Source: Agroathelia rolfsii | Lineage: Eukaryota > Basidiomycota > Agaricomycetes > Amylocorticiales > Amylocorticiaceae | Assembly: GCA_018343915.1 (NCBI GenBank) | Contig: JABRWF010000005.1 | Coordinates: forward strand, 4,235,875 to 4,299,874 | Length of the DNA stretch: 64,000 nt | Reading direction: 5' to 3' | Shown here: one piece after another, positions 27,730-39,352 of the stretch | Numbering within the stretch: position 1 is the first letter of the stretch | Layout: the number at the start of each line of letters is the position of its first letter | Position numbers and translations under genes: made by a program | The notes under the pieces: generated by a model | What the model was told of the DNA's origin: nothing | The model's database searches: none | Seen by the model: the letters and a program-made list of their open reading frames with translations, nothing else

Positions 27730-28775
27730 AGGCTGGTACCAAGAAGGGATAAAAGCCAGAAAAAAAAAAGCTGGTCAGACGAACGATCCGAAATATATAG
27801 TTTGTTAAGATATGGGGTGTGGGCAGTATGGGGGATTTGTTTCTGTGAGATAAGTTGATGGTAGTGTAAGTGGGAGGTGTCCAAGCTACGTCCAAGGACT
27901 AGCGGGACCTGGTGCTTGGATTTCCAACTCCGACAACCACCAGATTACCAGTTCTAACTTATAATCAGATGTTGCTGCTTCGTGGGTTACTCGGTGCCGA
28001 CAGATAGACGTCTTTTCGTGTATCAGATTCTCTTTCATTTATGCCTTGAGGATGACGGGAGACTACAAATTATACCAAACATAACTCTTCTTCCAAGTGA
28101 TCCAATTCTGCTTAGTGATGCAGGTGGCTGATGTGTTTACCCATGTTGAACCAAGATACAAACGTCTTCCAGATTAGGCTACGAGTAAAACCTGACTTGC
28201 CATCCATGCTAAATATATCGATTGAGAAAGTAAGTAAAATAAAATAAATAGGAAAACTAGAGCTGCTCCAAGCTCGTCTTCATATAAAGAGGTCTCATCA
28301 ATGACTTTGTTGCTTAATCATAGATTAGCCAATAGCAACTAACCAGCTCCGTTACGCTGGTGGCGTCATTCAAATACATCTTTTACGAGGATCAGCTTGA
28401 GTAAATTCGGTGAGGCGCAATCCATCACACTGGTTTAAATCAACGAACCAAAAACGTTTTCTTTTTGTGCTGAAGCCGAAGAGTTCGACCCATTATTGTA
28501 GCCTCGGTCAAAATAATTAATTCAAATGAAACTACAAGCATGTGAACTCGCACTCCCCGTCGCATTCAGTAACTCCTCTGGCATGTACAGCAACTCTAAT
28601 CTGGGCTTTCGGAAAGTTAGAATTAAATGTTAGTCCTATGCCACAGTTAACTAAATGAGATTATCCTAGTAGAGAATGTTGGTTGATGAATAAATTACAG
28701 AAAACTAAGGGGTATAAACAGATAGAATCGTCCAAGATGCCAACATGAGATTATAGCTGATCCAGCTAGATATAT
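27730..28775. other. Intergenic, nothing recognised
   Basis: Contains the upstream region of the Snt2-like gene and the 3' flank of the next. I see no gene, RNA or repeat. Confidence 0.45.
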
Positions 28776-30864
28776 TCAAGAGCTTATGGGCTCTTCCGTT
28801 GACGAGGTCAGGTCAGTCGTTTGCATTAACTTGCGTAGCCGGGCAAGATCTCTGGCTAGATCCCTACAGAAACAGACTGTCAGCACACACCACCAGATCT
28901 TATGTATGAATTACTCACTTTGCTATTTCAACAGCCTTTTCAGTATCTTTGTTCGACCGTTCCACTTGCTCTCGAAGTCCTTTGATCTCGCTCCGGAATC
29001 CTTCCTCCACTTCAGAACGTATTACGTCCTGTTCTTTGACCAACAATCGAACATCATCTCTGACGTCGTTACCTCCTTTAACCTCATCTAATAGTTTCCT
29101 GTACTTCTTCCCAAGTTCTTCGGCCTCCTTTTTCGAAATTTGCTCTCGACGGTTCATTTCCTCGCGCAGTGCCGTAGTGTCACGTTTCCAACCCTCAACA
29201 AGACCTTTGATACTATCACGTAACGTGATATACTCTCGTTCAGAGCGAGACGATAAAGCCGTGGATTCGGTCAGTGCAACTTCCATCTCACGCAGTGTCT
29301 TCTTCGAAGTAGTTGTCTCAGTTTTCAGCTGGCTCTTGAGTTGCACGGCCTCAGCTTCAGCTTTTCGCGCTCTCTCCAGAACCTATTGGCATGGATGGGC
29401 CCCTCAGACATGCATATTCGCGCAGATGAAATATGACTAACCTCTTGTAACAATCTCTCTTTTCGGGCGACGACATTGTTTAATCCTTCATTCTCTAGTC
29501 TCAGACGTTCTCGACTCTCCTTCAGATCCTCGGTCTGTCTTGTTAATTGAGCCACAGTCCTCTGGCTTAATCGCAATTGAGCCTTTGTGTTTTCCAGTGC
29601 ATTTCTCGCGTTCACAACGCCAGTTTGCAAGTCTGCAAGGACTTTGGTAGTCCCGCCTGGCGTCATCGATGTACGGCGGTTTGGGGAAGGTGGCTGCAAG
29701 GGACCGTTGGATATGGAGAGATGTACTGGAGTTGATGATGCCGAGGACGGATCTATAGGAGCAGGACGGCGAAGAGGGGATGGTGAGAGTCCTTCGTCAG
29801 CTAAAGCCCGAGCATTGCCTGTGAGCAAGAGTCATGACAAAATGTTAGGAGGGAAGAACTTAATCGAAGGGTAGGTTGGAAGAGATAGAACGGACCTACG
29901 GATGAAACTGGTATCCCTATCATATGCATTTAAGTCCGAGTCAGTGAAAAAAGGGAGTCCAGAATCTCACGACTCAAAGTTCGGGTTGGGCTAGATTGGC
30001 GTTTTAGACTGGGCGAATCCATGGGTATTCCTTCCCTAATACCCGGCTCATCCGGAGAGGCCCTACCACCTTCTCTTCTAGGCAAAGGTAGACTGGACTC
30101 CGGGCCTGCCAATTCTTGCAAAACATCATGGCTATTCCGCCGCTGTAATTTGCTGGTGGAACTTGATGCAACTGGGGACTGAGATCCAAGTGAATCGCTA
30201 TCGAGCGAGGATGAATGTCCGGGAGGCGACATCAATCCTAGAGGCAATGGACGTGGCCCTCGTAGAATAGAGTTTTCTAGGGTCTGCAGTTGCGCCTGTT
30301 GGTGCCTGATGGAGTGTTTTAAGGTCGAGATTTGATTGCGAACTGCAACTAAAGTCAAAGTCAGTACGCAGTTGGGCACAGAAAGTAGGTGCACGGGACA
30401 GGCGTGGACTCCAGCACATGCGGCATGTTAGAAAAAAAAAGGCCAGGAGGCCATAGGCGCTTCGTGACACCTGTATCTCCGCTGGCACGAATGCCTGCTG
30501 ACGAGAATTACCGAGCAATCTGACCGGATTAGCTCCCAATATGCACCTTGGGACGCCATATAAGACCAGGGTTGACTCGAATGCAGTACCAAGGTTGATA
30601 TATGTCGATATCAAACAAGTCTTGCCTGCCCGGCGCACACTCAGACTGACCGTTGTCATCGAGGGAGACAGATGGGCTATGGGCTCGGTTCGAGCTACGT
30701 GAAGAGGGTCGGGATGCTGGTCGAGCAGGAGAATTTGGAATAGACGAATATGACATCAACGCTGTAGACAAAGGCACTCTTGATGACTGCTGCCGGGCAA
30801 GTTGACCTAAGGTTGCAAACAAGGGCGATGTCTCTCCACGCGAAGGCTCGCGTTCACGTGCCAT
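28776..30864 (-). CDS. Coiled-coil protein, possibly She3-like
   Basis: Reading from ATG 30864: MAREREPSRGETSPLFATLG, a Ser/Arg/Pro-rich segment, an unusually long intron (about 300 bases, near 30,345-30,655), a coiled coil (VRNQISTLKHSIRHQQAQLQ), a disordered Ser/Pro linker, then a long coiled coil (VVNARNALENTKAQLRLSQR to IKGLREQVERSNKDTEKAVE) ending DLARLRKLM. This layout resembles proteins grouped with She3 (SWI5-dependent HO expression protein 3), an adaptor for mRNA transport on myosin V. Coiled coils mislead family calls, so this name is tentative. About 570 residues. Confidence 0.5.
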
Positions 30865-30972
30865 GTTACATGTTACACGAATACAAAACAAAACGTCTCG
30901 CTAGGACTCGGAGAAATTCTATTCATATGCTGGCTGTTTCGAATCACAACCGTAGAAAAATACATAACGAGT

Positions 30973-32455
30973 CTATAGTTTTGCCTTGTGGACCATACTA
31001 CCCCCTCTTTGCATCAGCTCAGCAGCTTCTTGCACCATGTTGTCCACAATTTCCTGTGCAGGTAAAATATCAGTTATCAGAGCTGATACACGGCCTAGAA
31101 AATTACGGAATCAGTGAGGAAAGCGCGGAGTCATCTCCAAAAAAGATCATGCCTATGAGGTATCGGCGAGCCAACTTTGATTTTTCAGGGAATTTCGATA
31201 CTTCATGTTCATGCGGGATAATTCCCTTCGAAGTCAACTCTTTAATCTCGGCTTGACGGTTGTTATTCCTGGACATATTTTAGTTTAGTTTTACACCTCT
31301 GTGGCACCAGAAATCTAATACATACCAATCATCGACGTATTCACTTCTTCGGACTCTCAGAGGTCGCCCCGTGAAGATGAGTGTTGTAATAGCATCTTCA
31401 AATCCGGCGGTGACGACACTCTCTTTGTGACCTTGCGTGGCCCCGGCTTCAACGCTAGCGACAAACCGCGTTCCGACCCAAACAGCCGAAGCACCCCACA
31501 TGAGATTGGCTGCGAGGCTGCGGCCATCATATACACCACCCGCACCAATCAGCAAAATTGGTTTTCCGGTTAGGGGTGACGTATAGCCCTTGATGGCGTC
31601 TGCGCAGGCAGGAATAAGGATAGAAGACGGAATGTCGCCCTATTCACGTAATAACCTCCATGAAGGACAGATTGATGTAAAAAAAAAAAATCGTATCACC
31701 CACTGTGTGCCCACCACCTTCTCCACCTTGAGCGCATATGATATCTACGCCGGCATCGAGTGCCTTGCGCACATGTTTCGGATGTCCCACCATCTATAAA
31801 TCGTCAATGTAATTATCATGAAGCACTTCAATTCCAACCTTACATTCATAATTGGTATTTTGGCTGCATGTAATCTGTCAACAGCTTCCTTTGGGGGGAC
31901 ACCTACAGCACAAACAAACAGCGCCGCTTTCTCCTCTATGATGACATTGATCAATTCAGCCAGTTTCCCGTGGGTATAATCGTACTTTTTTGGCAAGAAA
32001 ATTACCTCTTATTGTAACGAGAGCGAATATCTGGCTAATTACTCACATTTGTCTTTCGTGCACCGCCACCCACTTGCGGAATGAGGAGGTCAACTCCAAA
32101 CGGTGCATTCTTATCCTTGAGTCCTTGTTTGATAGCCTTGATCTAATCTAGCATTGAGGTGTCTCTTCTTTATCCTATCTCGTCAATGTACCATACCTGT
32201 TGCCGAAGGAATTTTGGTGTGTAACCGAAACCACCAATGACACCGAGTCCTCCGGCATTAGTCACAGCGGCAGCAAGGTCAGGACCTGCGGCTACGTTCA
32301 TGCCTATGGAGCAAGGTGGGGTGCGAAACAGTTAGTATAGATTCTAGAGGGCTTGCCGCAGTGAGCTCTACGACTAATTATAAGGTATTACCTGCAAGAA
32401 GGATGGGGTGCTTGATACCAAAGAGCTCAGTCACTGGCGTCTGTATAACGGACAT
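30973..32455 (-). pseudogene. Nitronate monooxygenase, copy 1, C-terminus disrupted
   Basis: FMN-dependent enzyme that oxidises nitroalkanes (formerly 2-nitropropane dioxygenase). From ATG 32455: SVIQTPVTELFGIKHPILLAGMN, NAGGLGVIGGFGYTPK, a TIM-barrel core, the conserved CAQGGEGGGHTGD loop and the FMN phosphate-binding GAGGVYDGRSLAANLMWGA. The frame is sound to IIPHEHE near 31,202. Beyond that the expected continuation carries two TGA codons (31,147-31,149 and 31,111-31,113) before the frame reopens as GRVSALITDILPAQEIVDNMV and ends with KAKL-stop at 30,973. Reading straight on gives a different tail stopping at 31,103-31,105. A splice from 31,201 to 31,054 (GTATCG...CACAG, 148 bases) would keep frame and remove both stops. 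So the catalytic barrel may still be made, with a changed C-terminus. Confidence 0.75.
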
Positions 32456-32908
32456 GATGGTTGTAAGTGAAGTGTCTAGGGTAGTCAGCGGCGCTGGGTC
32501 TGGGATTCAGATATATATTTGAGATATTGTCTTAGAAACTCGTCAAACTTGACGGCGGCGCTCAGTACGCTCGGAGACCGGGTGGACCGAGCAAGCCGAG
32601 TCGGCCTCGGCGATGACCAGGACAATGAGCATGGGTCCAGGAGGATGTAAGCGGGCGTTACAGTGCCAGTATATACTGTAATGGGACCATTAGCCACCAA
32701 CAAGTGAAACGACACCCGCCTGCTAAAACCGCCTCCGAGTCTGCTTAGGCGGTGAGATAATATGCGAAATCACATGTCAACTGACCATTTACTCTACATG
32801 TGGGTATCTCTTCAAGTTTCTCATCCGAATTCTGGCATGTTAATATGATTGCAGTGGGCACAACGAACAGAGTACTCGTAACGAATTAAATAATTTACTA
32901 CATGGAAT
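32456..32908. promoter_or_regulatory. Upstream region of nitronate monooxygenase copy 1 with inverted repeat
   Basis: A palindrome with arms ACCGCCT and AGGCGGT (32,728-32,753, 12-base spacer) lies about 275 bases upstream of the start. CCG...CGG palindromes are typical of binuclear zinc-cluster regulators; the use here is inferred. Confidence 0.4.
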
Positions 32909-34142
32909 CTATTCTTTTGTCTGAGGCCTTGTTTCCCACCTTCCCAAGAGGTGGTTAGCTCTCAAAATGAGTAGGTCGCGTAGCATTTGAAGCGAGTCCG
33001 TCACCACATTCAATTTACTCCCAGCAACCTCGTGCCATTCGACCGGTACCTCCTCTACCGGAATTGACAGCCGTTTCGCCAGCATGAGTAGCTCTACATC
33101 GAATATCCATGTGGTCAGATGCTGCACAGGGAATATTTGCTTTGCAGCTTCTCTAGTAAATAGCTTGAAGCCGCATTGCGTGTCCCGTATATGCCCTACC
33201 CCAACGATACGCAAGATGGTATGTAGTCCATACATGAGAATATTGCGTAGCAGGGACCTCTGAGGAACATTAGTCATGAGCGAAAGGATGATTAGTAGTA
33301 GACTTGGAAAAGCTACAAACCTTGACTACAGCCTCGCTTTTCACCAAATGAGCTCTGCTTCCTACTGCGACAGCTGCTCCATCCTTCCTCTTACTCTGAG
33401 CGCCGTCTATCGCCTTCCAAAGCAGTTCCATGTCAGAGAATCGACTCGCACCATCGGCATCCACCATGAGAAGTCGCGTCCCAGAAGAATGAAGCATTCC
33501 GTGTCTGACGGCTCCGCCTTTACCAAGATTCTTCTCCAGTTTGACGACCTTCACTGGTGCATCTTTATATTGGCGGGCTAGATCACGTCCTACACCAAAT
33601 GTATCATCTGTGGATCCGTCATCGACTATGAGAATTTCGAATGTACGTTTAGACGCCCTAAAGTCCGGGGATGTAAGATGAGCCATGGTGCTTTCCAGCA
33701 TTCCAGGGAGACGCTGTGTTTCATTGTATGCGGGTATAACAACAGTGAGGTCCACAGATGCCGAATTTTTTAGCGTTGAAAGTGGGTATCGTGTTTTAGA
33801 TGGCCTGGCAGTATAATAGTACCTTTCGTTAGAACGTGTCTCAATAGGTTCTGGAGACCAGGCAACGAGAAGAGCGTATAGCTACTAGGAAAAGACCAGT
33901 AAGCGATTGCAATGATAGGCTCAATGTACACAAAATAAATGAGGTTCAGATCCAATGAAAATTGTTTGAATAAGTAATTTCGTCACAGTCAAGGCGTGCA
34001 GCAGCCTAAGGCCGGACCCTCAACTCGAAGAACAAGGATGGTAGGAATCATCACGCAATGGTGTATGTAGCATATAACTCACGAGTATTGAAAGAGCAAT
34101 TATAGCGCCGGCCATTTGATATGCAAGGAAAGATTGATCCAT
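32909..34142 (-). CDS. ALG5: Dolichyl-phosphate beta-glucosyltransferase
   Basis: ER enzyme that makes dolichyl-P-glucose, the donor for the last sugars of the lipid-linked N-glycan. Reading from ATG 34142: MDQSFLAYQMAGAIIALSIL, an intron, then LYALLVAWSPEP, together forming the N-terminal membrane anchor. The GT-2 domain follows: VDLTVVIPAYNETQRLPGML, ILIVDDGSTDDT, NLGKGGAVRHGML, LLMVDADGASRFSDM, VAVGSRAHLV, then after an intron RSLLRNILMYG and DTQCGFKLFTREAA. All donor-binding Asp residues are present (DDGS, DADGA). About 340 residues, normal for the family. It functions upstream of the OST, whose STT3 subunit is also in this window. Confidence 0.95.
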
Positions 34143-34596
34143 GGTGAACAACATGGTCGTTGAGTTCTTCAGGGTGGAAGAAGTAGCTGGTGCTCAAGCA
34201 CGTAACAAAAACATACGTGTCAAGATGACAGGGTGTTAAACGAAAGTAACCACTGCAGCCCAGCGTATTTTAGCTTTGACTGTTGATAAAGCAATTAATG
34301 CGGAAGCTACCCTCAAAGACTTTTAGCCAAGCAAAAACAGCGCTAATGGTAATACTGAAGGACACGACGGCTGGTGGGGTGGATTGGATGGATAGAGCTC
34401 GCGGCCGGTGCCTACACTGGCATTCGTTTCGCCACCGGATCGACGGTCAGCCACAGTATCAGCCACCGTATCTATGGAGAAATTCGAGCTCCGTTAATGT
34501 CAGCCACTCGACTATCATCATCATGATCTCTACCAGCACTGCCAAGAATGCCGCTACAACTTGCCCGTATTACTATTGCTAACCACACAGAACCCC
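34143..34596. other. Divergent intergenic region, nothing specific
   Basis: Upstream DNA of ALG5 and of the F-box-like gene. A 100-codon open frame in it has no recognisable domain and is probably chance or leader. Confidence 0.4.
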
Positions 34597-36264
34597 ATGG
34601 AGCTCGTAAAAAGGGCATTGGTCATTGTTTTCGCTCACCTTGATGTTCCTGACCTAATAGCTGTGTTTGGCACCTCGAAGCATTGGCACACTATAGTTAC
34701 ACCAATCCTACTTCACCGCTTGGGCGTCAAGGATGGGACGGGTGTCGTTCTTGCTCCAACCCATGACCGTATCTCATCGTTGTCGGTCAGGGGGGTTGAA
34801 GCCCTGTGTGTACTACAAACTGCATCGATTTTCCTAGATAAGGACCTAAACAAACTGGAATTCTCCTTCTCTTACTCGGGGATGATAGAGGAAATCCGAC
34901 ATTTAGTACTGTTTCTAGTACGACTAGGTCATGTGGACGAAGTTTCCCTGGATTTTTGCCATCTTCGCCTAGACCAACTGGCTCAGGCATTTGATCCTCT
35001 ACAACCATCCAAAAAAACACTCGCCACATCAATGTTAATCGCGAATCTTCTAGCCGCCATTAGGATCAAGCGATGTACATCCATAAACTTCAAAGAGGCC
35101 CTCGGAAATGATGGAGCATTTAGCCCACGCTTGCCTTCTACTCTAGGCGACGATCCATCCAAAATGGACTCAATAAACGTCTCGTCATCATCTCGTAGGC
35201 ACACAATTCTGGAAGCAGTTACGAATAAAGCTTCGCGAAGAACCTCCACGCTAAGTATCCTAGGCAAAAGCAAAGTTCAGGTCGAGTCCAGGCCCGCTAG
35301 TTTCTTCGACACCCTTCCAATGATTGATCCGTGCGATACACTCAAAGACCTATCGATTCATTCGTCCGTGGCCCTTTATCCGCCCTTCTTTAATTGGACG
35401 ATGGATACCATCCTAGCGTCGTCTATCACTACGCTTTCTCTACGATTCGCTATTCCTGCCCAATCATGGGAGCGCCTACTTCTGTCTATCACACTTCCGT
35501 ATTTGAAACGTCTCAGCATCGTCACGCCAAGCTTCATCATCGCTTCATTGGCAATCTTTTTATATCGTCATTCTTCAATTTCATCTTTGACCGTCCACAG
35601 TGCCGTTCTCGCTTATCATCCCACTACTCCTCACACCCTACTGCCAAGCTTTCTCCCCAACATTATTGCGTTTGACGGGACACCCGATTACATTACGCAC
35701 TTAATGCTATCCACGTGCGAGCCATTGAAAACCCTGGAGTCAATTGTTATATCCTTACCGATGGGGACACCAAAAGCTGGAAATATGTATTTTGACGCGC
35801 TCAATGGCGCCCTGCGAGTCATGTCAACACGTTCTCCGACAACAGCATCTTCATTAACAATCAATTTCCCGGGTGGTTATCGACCAGCTGATTGGCTTAA
35901 GGGGACACGGCCTGCGGCAGCGGCAGACATAATCTTGCCTAGTTTCACGCAGCTAACTTTACGCACGCATGGTGCGCTGGCAAACGCGCCTGCAAGTCTC
36001 ACATTTCTCATGCGGTGGTTCGAACGTTTTCCGGGGCTAATTCATGTCATCTTTGAAGACGCGATAGGGACTGTCGCCGGAGTTCATCATCGGTTTATAA
36101 GACTGCGCTCGGCCTTGGCATATTATTGCAGCAGAGCGTGCACACGACTCAAGACGGCGAAAGTCTTAGGCGAAGAGCGGCACATTGCTGACTGGATAGT
36201 TGAGTTTGATGATGGCTGGATGACTGAAGACGGCACGATTGTGGAAGAATGGTCAGATACTTGA
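34597..36264 (+). CDS. F-box-like protein, intronless
   Basis: One uninterrupted frame of 555 codons from ATG 34597 (CCCCATGGAG) in a region where nearly all genes are split. The N-terminus (VIVFAHLDVPDLIAVFGTSKHWHTIVTPILLHRLGV) fits the F-box pattern, an interface to Skp1 in SCF ubiquitin ligases. The rest is made of Leu-rich segments spaced like irregular leucine-rich repeats (LKDLSIHSSVAL, ITTLSLRFAIPA, LKRLSIVTPSF, FTQLTLRTHGAL), as in many Agaricomycete F-box proteins. The family is very large in these fungi and the target is unknown. Confidence 0.65.
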   Translation: MELVKRALVIVFAHLDVPDLIAVFGTSKHWHTIVTPILLHRLGVKDGTGVVLAPTHDRISSLSVRGVEALCVLQTASIFLDKDLNKLEFSFSYSGMIEEIRHLVLFLVRLGHVDEVSLDFCHLRLDQLAQAFDPLQPSKKTLATSMLIANLLAAIRIKRCTSINFKEALGNDGAFSPRLPSTLGDDPSKMDSINVSSSSRRHTILEAVTNKASRRTSTLSILGKSKVQVESRPASFFDTLPMIDPCDTLKDLSIHSSVALYPPFFNWTMDTILASSITTLSLRFAIPAQSWERLLLSITLPYLKRLSIVTPSFIIASLAIFLYRHSSISSLTVHSAVLAYHPTTPHTLLPSFLPNIIAFDGTPDYITHLMLSTCEPLKTLESIVISLPMGTPKAGNMYFDALNGALRVMSTRSPTTASSLTINFPGGYRPADWLKGTRPAAAADIILPSFTQLTLRTHGALANAPASLTFLMRWFERFPGLIHVIFEDAIGTVAGVHHRFIRLRSALAYYCSRACTRLKTAKVLGEERHIADWIVEFDDGWMTEDGTIVEEWSDT

Positions 36265-36500
36265 ACATATATGGATTACTTGGACTAATGTCTAATTCTA
36301 ATGATGCAATAGTAACTGTATTAACTTTTTTTTGTGCCTCTTTTGTGAGATATGCACGTTCATCAATATTTATTGTTTGATTGCTATAATACCACTTTGG
36401 GCGCTGGAGAAATCACAGGCGTGCTGCCCAACCGACATAATCCGTAGTTTCGACTCAATGGATTAGAGAGCACAAAACCCAGTTATTGTCTATATTAGAT

Positions 36501-37079
36501 TCAGCGTACACTACTCGTGTTGACAAGGCCAATTCGTGCCGCGAGCGTCCTTGCGCGGGATGCTTCTAACCTTCTTTCCCTGATGTACACAATTGTGCAA
36601 GCCACTGCACCAAGTAATAGGTTACTAACTAGGAACTCCCAAAAGTCCGCACGTTCTGTATCGACTATCCTACCACAAGCCTCCCACGCTGGTGTCTCAC
36701 CCTGAGGATCAAGTTGATTATTGGTCTTTTCAGCATCACCAGAGATATAATTTGTAGTCGATGTGACGTTCAAGGATGTACAATGCACGAGTCGGCGATT
36801 CCCAAAGGGCTGACAGAATGGTTCAAGCAGCTTTCGCAGGAGATGAGAATTTGTCGAGGCAAAAAAGGAAGTTTATGGTATGCGTACAGCATCTTCAGGG
36901 CATGGAGAACAGGGGCCAAAGGGCCGACAGACAATATGGTGCACAGATGGTCCAGGCTGAGCGGTAACGAAGGAAAGCAGGATGAGAGAGAATGTCGTAC
37001 TAAAACTCCTTCATGAGCATCCACCCGATCAACATGCTAAACACGACTCTGACAAAACCAAGAGAGATATTCCGGCCAT
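36501..37079 (-). CDS. JTB-like type I membrane protein
   Basis: Three exons from ATG 37079 are supported by frame: MAGISLLVLSES, then TTFSLILLSFVTAQPGPS (signal peptide), a Cys-rich lumenal part (CRPFGPCSPCPEDA, then after an intron LLEPFCQPFGNRRLVHC), a spacer, and WEACGRIVDTERADFWEFLV running into one membrane segment and a basic tail (YIRERRLEASRARTLAARIG). The Cys pattern, the conserved Cys-Arg / Phe-Trp lead into the membrane and the RxRxL tail match the JTB (jumping translocation breakpoint) family. The first intron (donor GTGTTTAG) is short, so the exact N-terminus is less sure. About 170 residues. It converges on the F-box-like gene. Confidence 0.6.
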
Positions 37080-37297
37080 ATGTTCACAGCAAGTCTTTGT
37101 AGTGAGAGTGTATTAGAAAGATATGTAATCCAAATGCTTCAAGCTTCAGGTAGTAGACCGAGTGCAATGGGTTGAGACTCCGCGTCTCTAACTGAATACC
37201 CTTGTGGTTGCACATCCATACACTCACGATATCGCAGGCATTGCCTCACTTCTCCATTCGACTCTAGGTCAACTCACCTCGAGAACCCATCTTTATC

Positions 37298-38267
37298 ATG
37301 TCGCGTCGGACTGCTGTGATTGAAGAATTCGATGACGATACAGACCTCCCACTCCCCACTCTAGGTGATACTGGCAGGGGCCATGTTCTCGAGGAAATCG
37401 ACGGAGCTGGCTCATCTGCGCCTACCCAAGCAAGACAACCGTCATATCAGCTTCAATCTTCATCATTGAAGCTTTCAGATCAAACCCCTGGCAACACTGT
37501 TACAGATATTACACCATATAAGACGTGCGTTGCATTGCTGATCGTCTACCTGGCTATGCTAATTGATCTACAGATGGACGTGTATCTATCCTATCTATAT
37601 CGATGCCAAGCGCCCTTATGGGAGTGGATTACGACGTATTTCACGAGAGAAGTCTGTATGGTGGCCGTTGTCCAAAGACATTGCTGACGCCGCCGCGCGC
37701 CTGGGCTTGGGGACTCTTCACGAGGTCAATAAGTCTCATCCTCGAGATTGGGAAAATCCCGGGAGGGTTCGTGTCCTGTGGAAGAAGGATGGTGGGCTGG
37801 TGAATCCACAAATCAAGACGAGTGTGTTATAATCTTCAGTCTTCATCTGATCTGGTTCAATCTCACACCACGCAGAAAAACAATTACTCGAGACGATTGC
37901 ATTGGCGCTACAACGAACACATCCGGACAATATCCCTCGTCCTCCCTATAAGACAGAGGTTGAAGTGGTCTCAGAACCGTTCCAGCCAAGCACGAAAGGG
38001 AAGGAGACAAATAATAAGTCGAAAACACCTTCCAAATCCACTCTGCCAGCTTCTAAACACAAGTCGCAATTGCCAATACCACCAACGCCACTCCTTCCTG
38101 TAGCATCGCGGATATCTGCATACTCGCCAGCCCTTGTCACAGGGCTTTTGATAGACACAGTCAAGGCTGGAATGAACGCACAATCGTCTGATGCCCTAGC
38201 ATCACCTACAGCTGGCTCGGGTGGTGCAATGAAGGGCAAGAGAAAGGTAGTTCGAGTGAGGGGCTAG
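37298..38267 (+). CDS. SEC65: Signal recognition particle 19-kDa subunit (SRP19/Sec65)
   Basis: RNA-binding subunit that helps assemble SRP for co-translational targeting to the ER. After an acidic, disordered N-terminus (MSRRTAVIEEFDDDTDLPLP) an intron is removed between TPYKT and WTCIYPIYIDAKRPYGSG. The core continues LRRISREKSVWWPLSKDIAD, LGTLHEVNKSHPRDWENPGR and VRVLWKKDGGLVNP, the conserved SRP19 pattern. A second intron precedes KKQLLETIALALQRTHPDNI, then a basic Ser/Lys-rich tail ends KGKRKVVRVRG. The long tails at both ends are usual in fungal Sec65. Confidence 0.92.
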
Positions 38268-38435
38268 CAGATAAGTTATGATGTTGCAATGCTCATTGTT
38301 TTCATTTGGTTCTCTCTGATGTAAGATGTATTTCGAATGCATTTATATTGATGACCATTAGCCTGTATGACCTACTAGTAGTTAATTATTTCTGAGAATC
38401 CTGGAACGTTACCTTGAGAACTATCCGCATTCAAA

Positions 38436-39352
38436 CTAACGCCTCCGTTTCCCAGCTTTGCTCCCATCTAGTTTTTTTGCCTTAGCATCATCAACTCGAT
38501 GTAGAAACTCCATCTTCTCCAAGTAACCACCTCCACGGCGGTTTGCATCCAGCTCATCTTTGATATTTTGACCGTCCCCCTTGTCCACATATGCTTTCCA
38601 ATCCAGAGCACTCTTCTCCAAGGTGGAAATATTTTTTGTTTTTGATGTACTTGGCATGATATTCAGATTTGTTTTGGGTTTCCGCGGCCCAGGCTTCCTG
38701 GATATCGAATTTAAGGTTGTCCGTGTATTCGAAGGTGACACTGAGGGTCCAGGATTCGACGGGCCTTCAGCGACATCGGGCCGCTTCATGATGGATGGAA
38801 TGTCACTTCGATCGATAATAGCAAGTGGCCACTTTTTTGCGTCAGCAGAATCCTCGGGCACTGCGACAACTTCTCTGGTGTCTATCAACGTAAGATTCCA
38901 GGCTAATGCTGAAAACTGATGGGCTTACGTTATCTCTTCGCCTGCGAACACGAATGTTTTTTGGATGTCTATCATTTTGCTTGAAGCAGTTTTACTAGAT
39001 GAAGCAGATGCTGTTGCACTTTCTTGAAAGTTTTTCCAAAGTGCTTCCCGCGTTCTGTGCAACTTGTTGAACGATTCCATAGAGGCGGTATCCCGAATGT
39101 AGTGGCCACGTACCTCCTTATTTCAGTGTTATATTCGCCATCAACAGAAGCATTCAAAAAAGTATCCAACCGAGCACGCTTATTCTCAGGACTACCCTGA
39201 GAAGAGACAGAATCGGACCCTATGTGATGGAATTGATGGCTGAGACGAGATCGGATTGGCGCATACATCCTATTTTACGGACCATCTAGATCCTCGGCAT
39301 GAGAAGTATAATCTTCATCGTCTTCAGAGTCAGAGGTTGTGTGTGAGAACAT
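38436..39352 (-). CDS. SWC5: SWR1-complex protein Swc5 (BCNT domain)
   Basis: Subunit of the SWR1 remodeller that exchanges H2A.Z into nucleosomes. Reading from ATG 39352: an acidic N-terminus (MFSHTTSDSEDDEDYTSHAEDLDG), exons with SPENKRARLDTFLNASVDGEY, LHRTREALWKNFQESATASAS and MIDIQKTFVFAGEEI, and the C-terminal BCNT block LEKSALDWKAYVDKGDGQ, LDANRRGGGYLEKMEFLHRVD, ending in a basic KRRR. The BCNT-C block is diagnostic for the Swc5/CFDP1 family. The middle introns are hard to place exactly. Confidence 0.9.
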
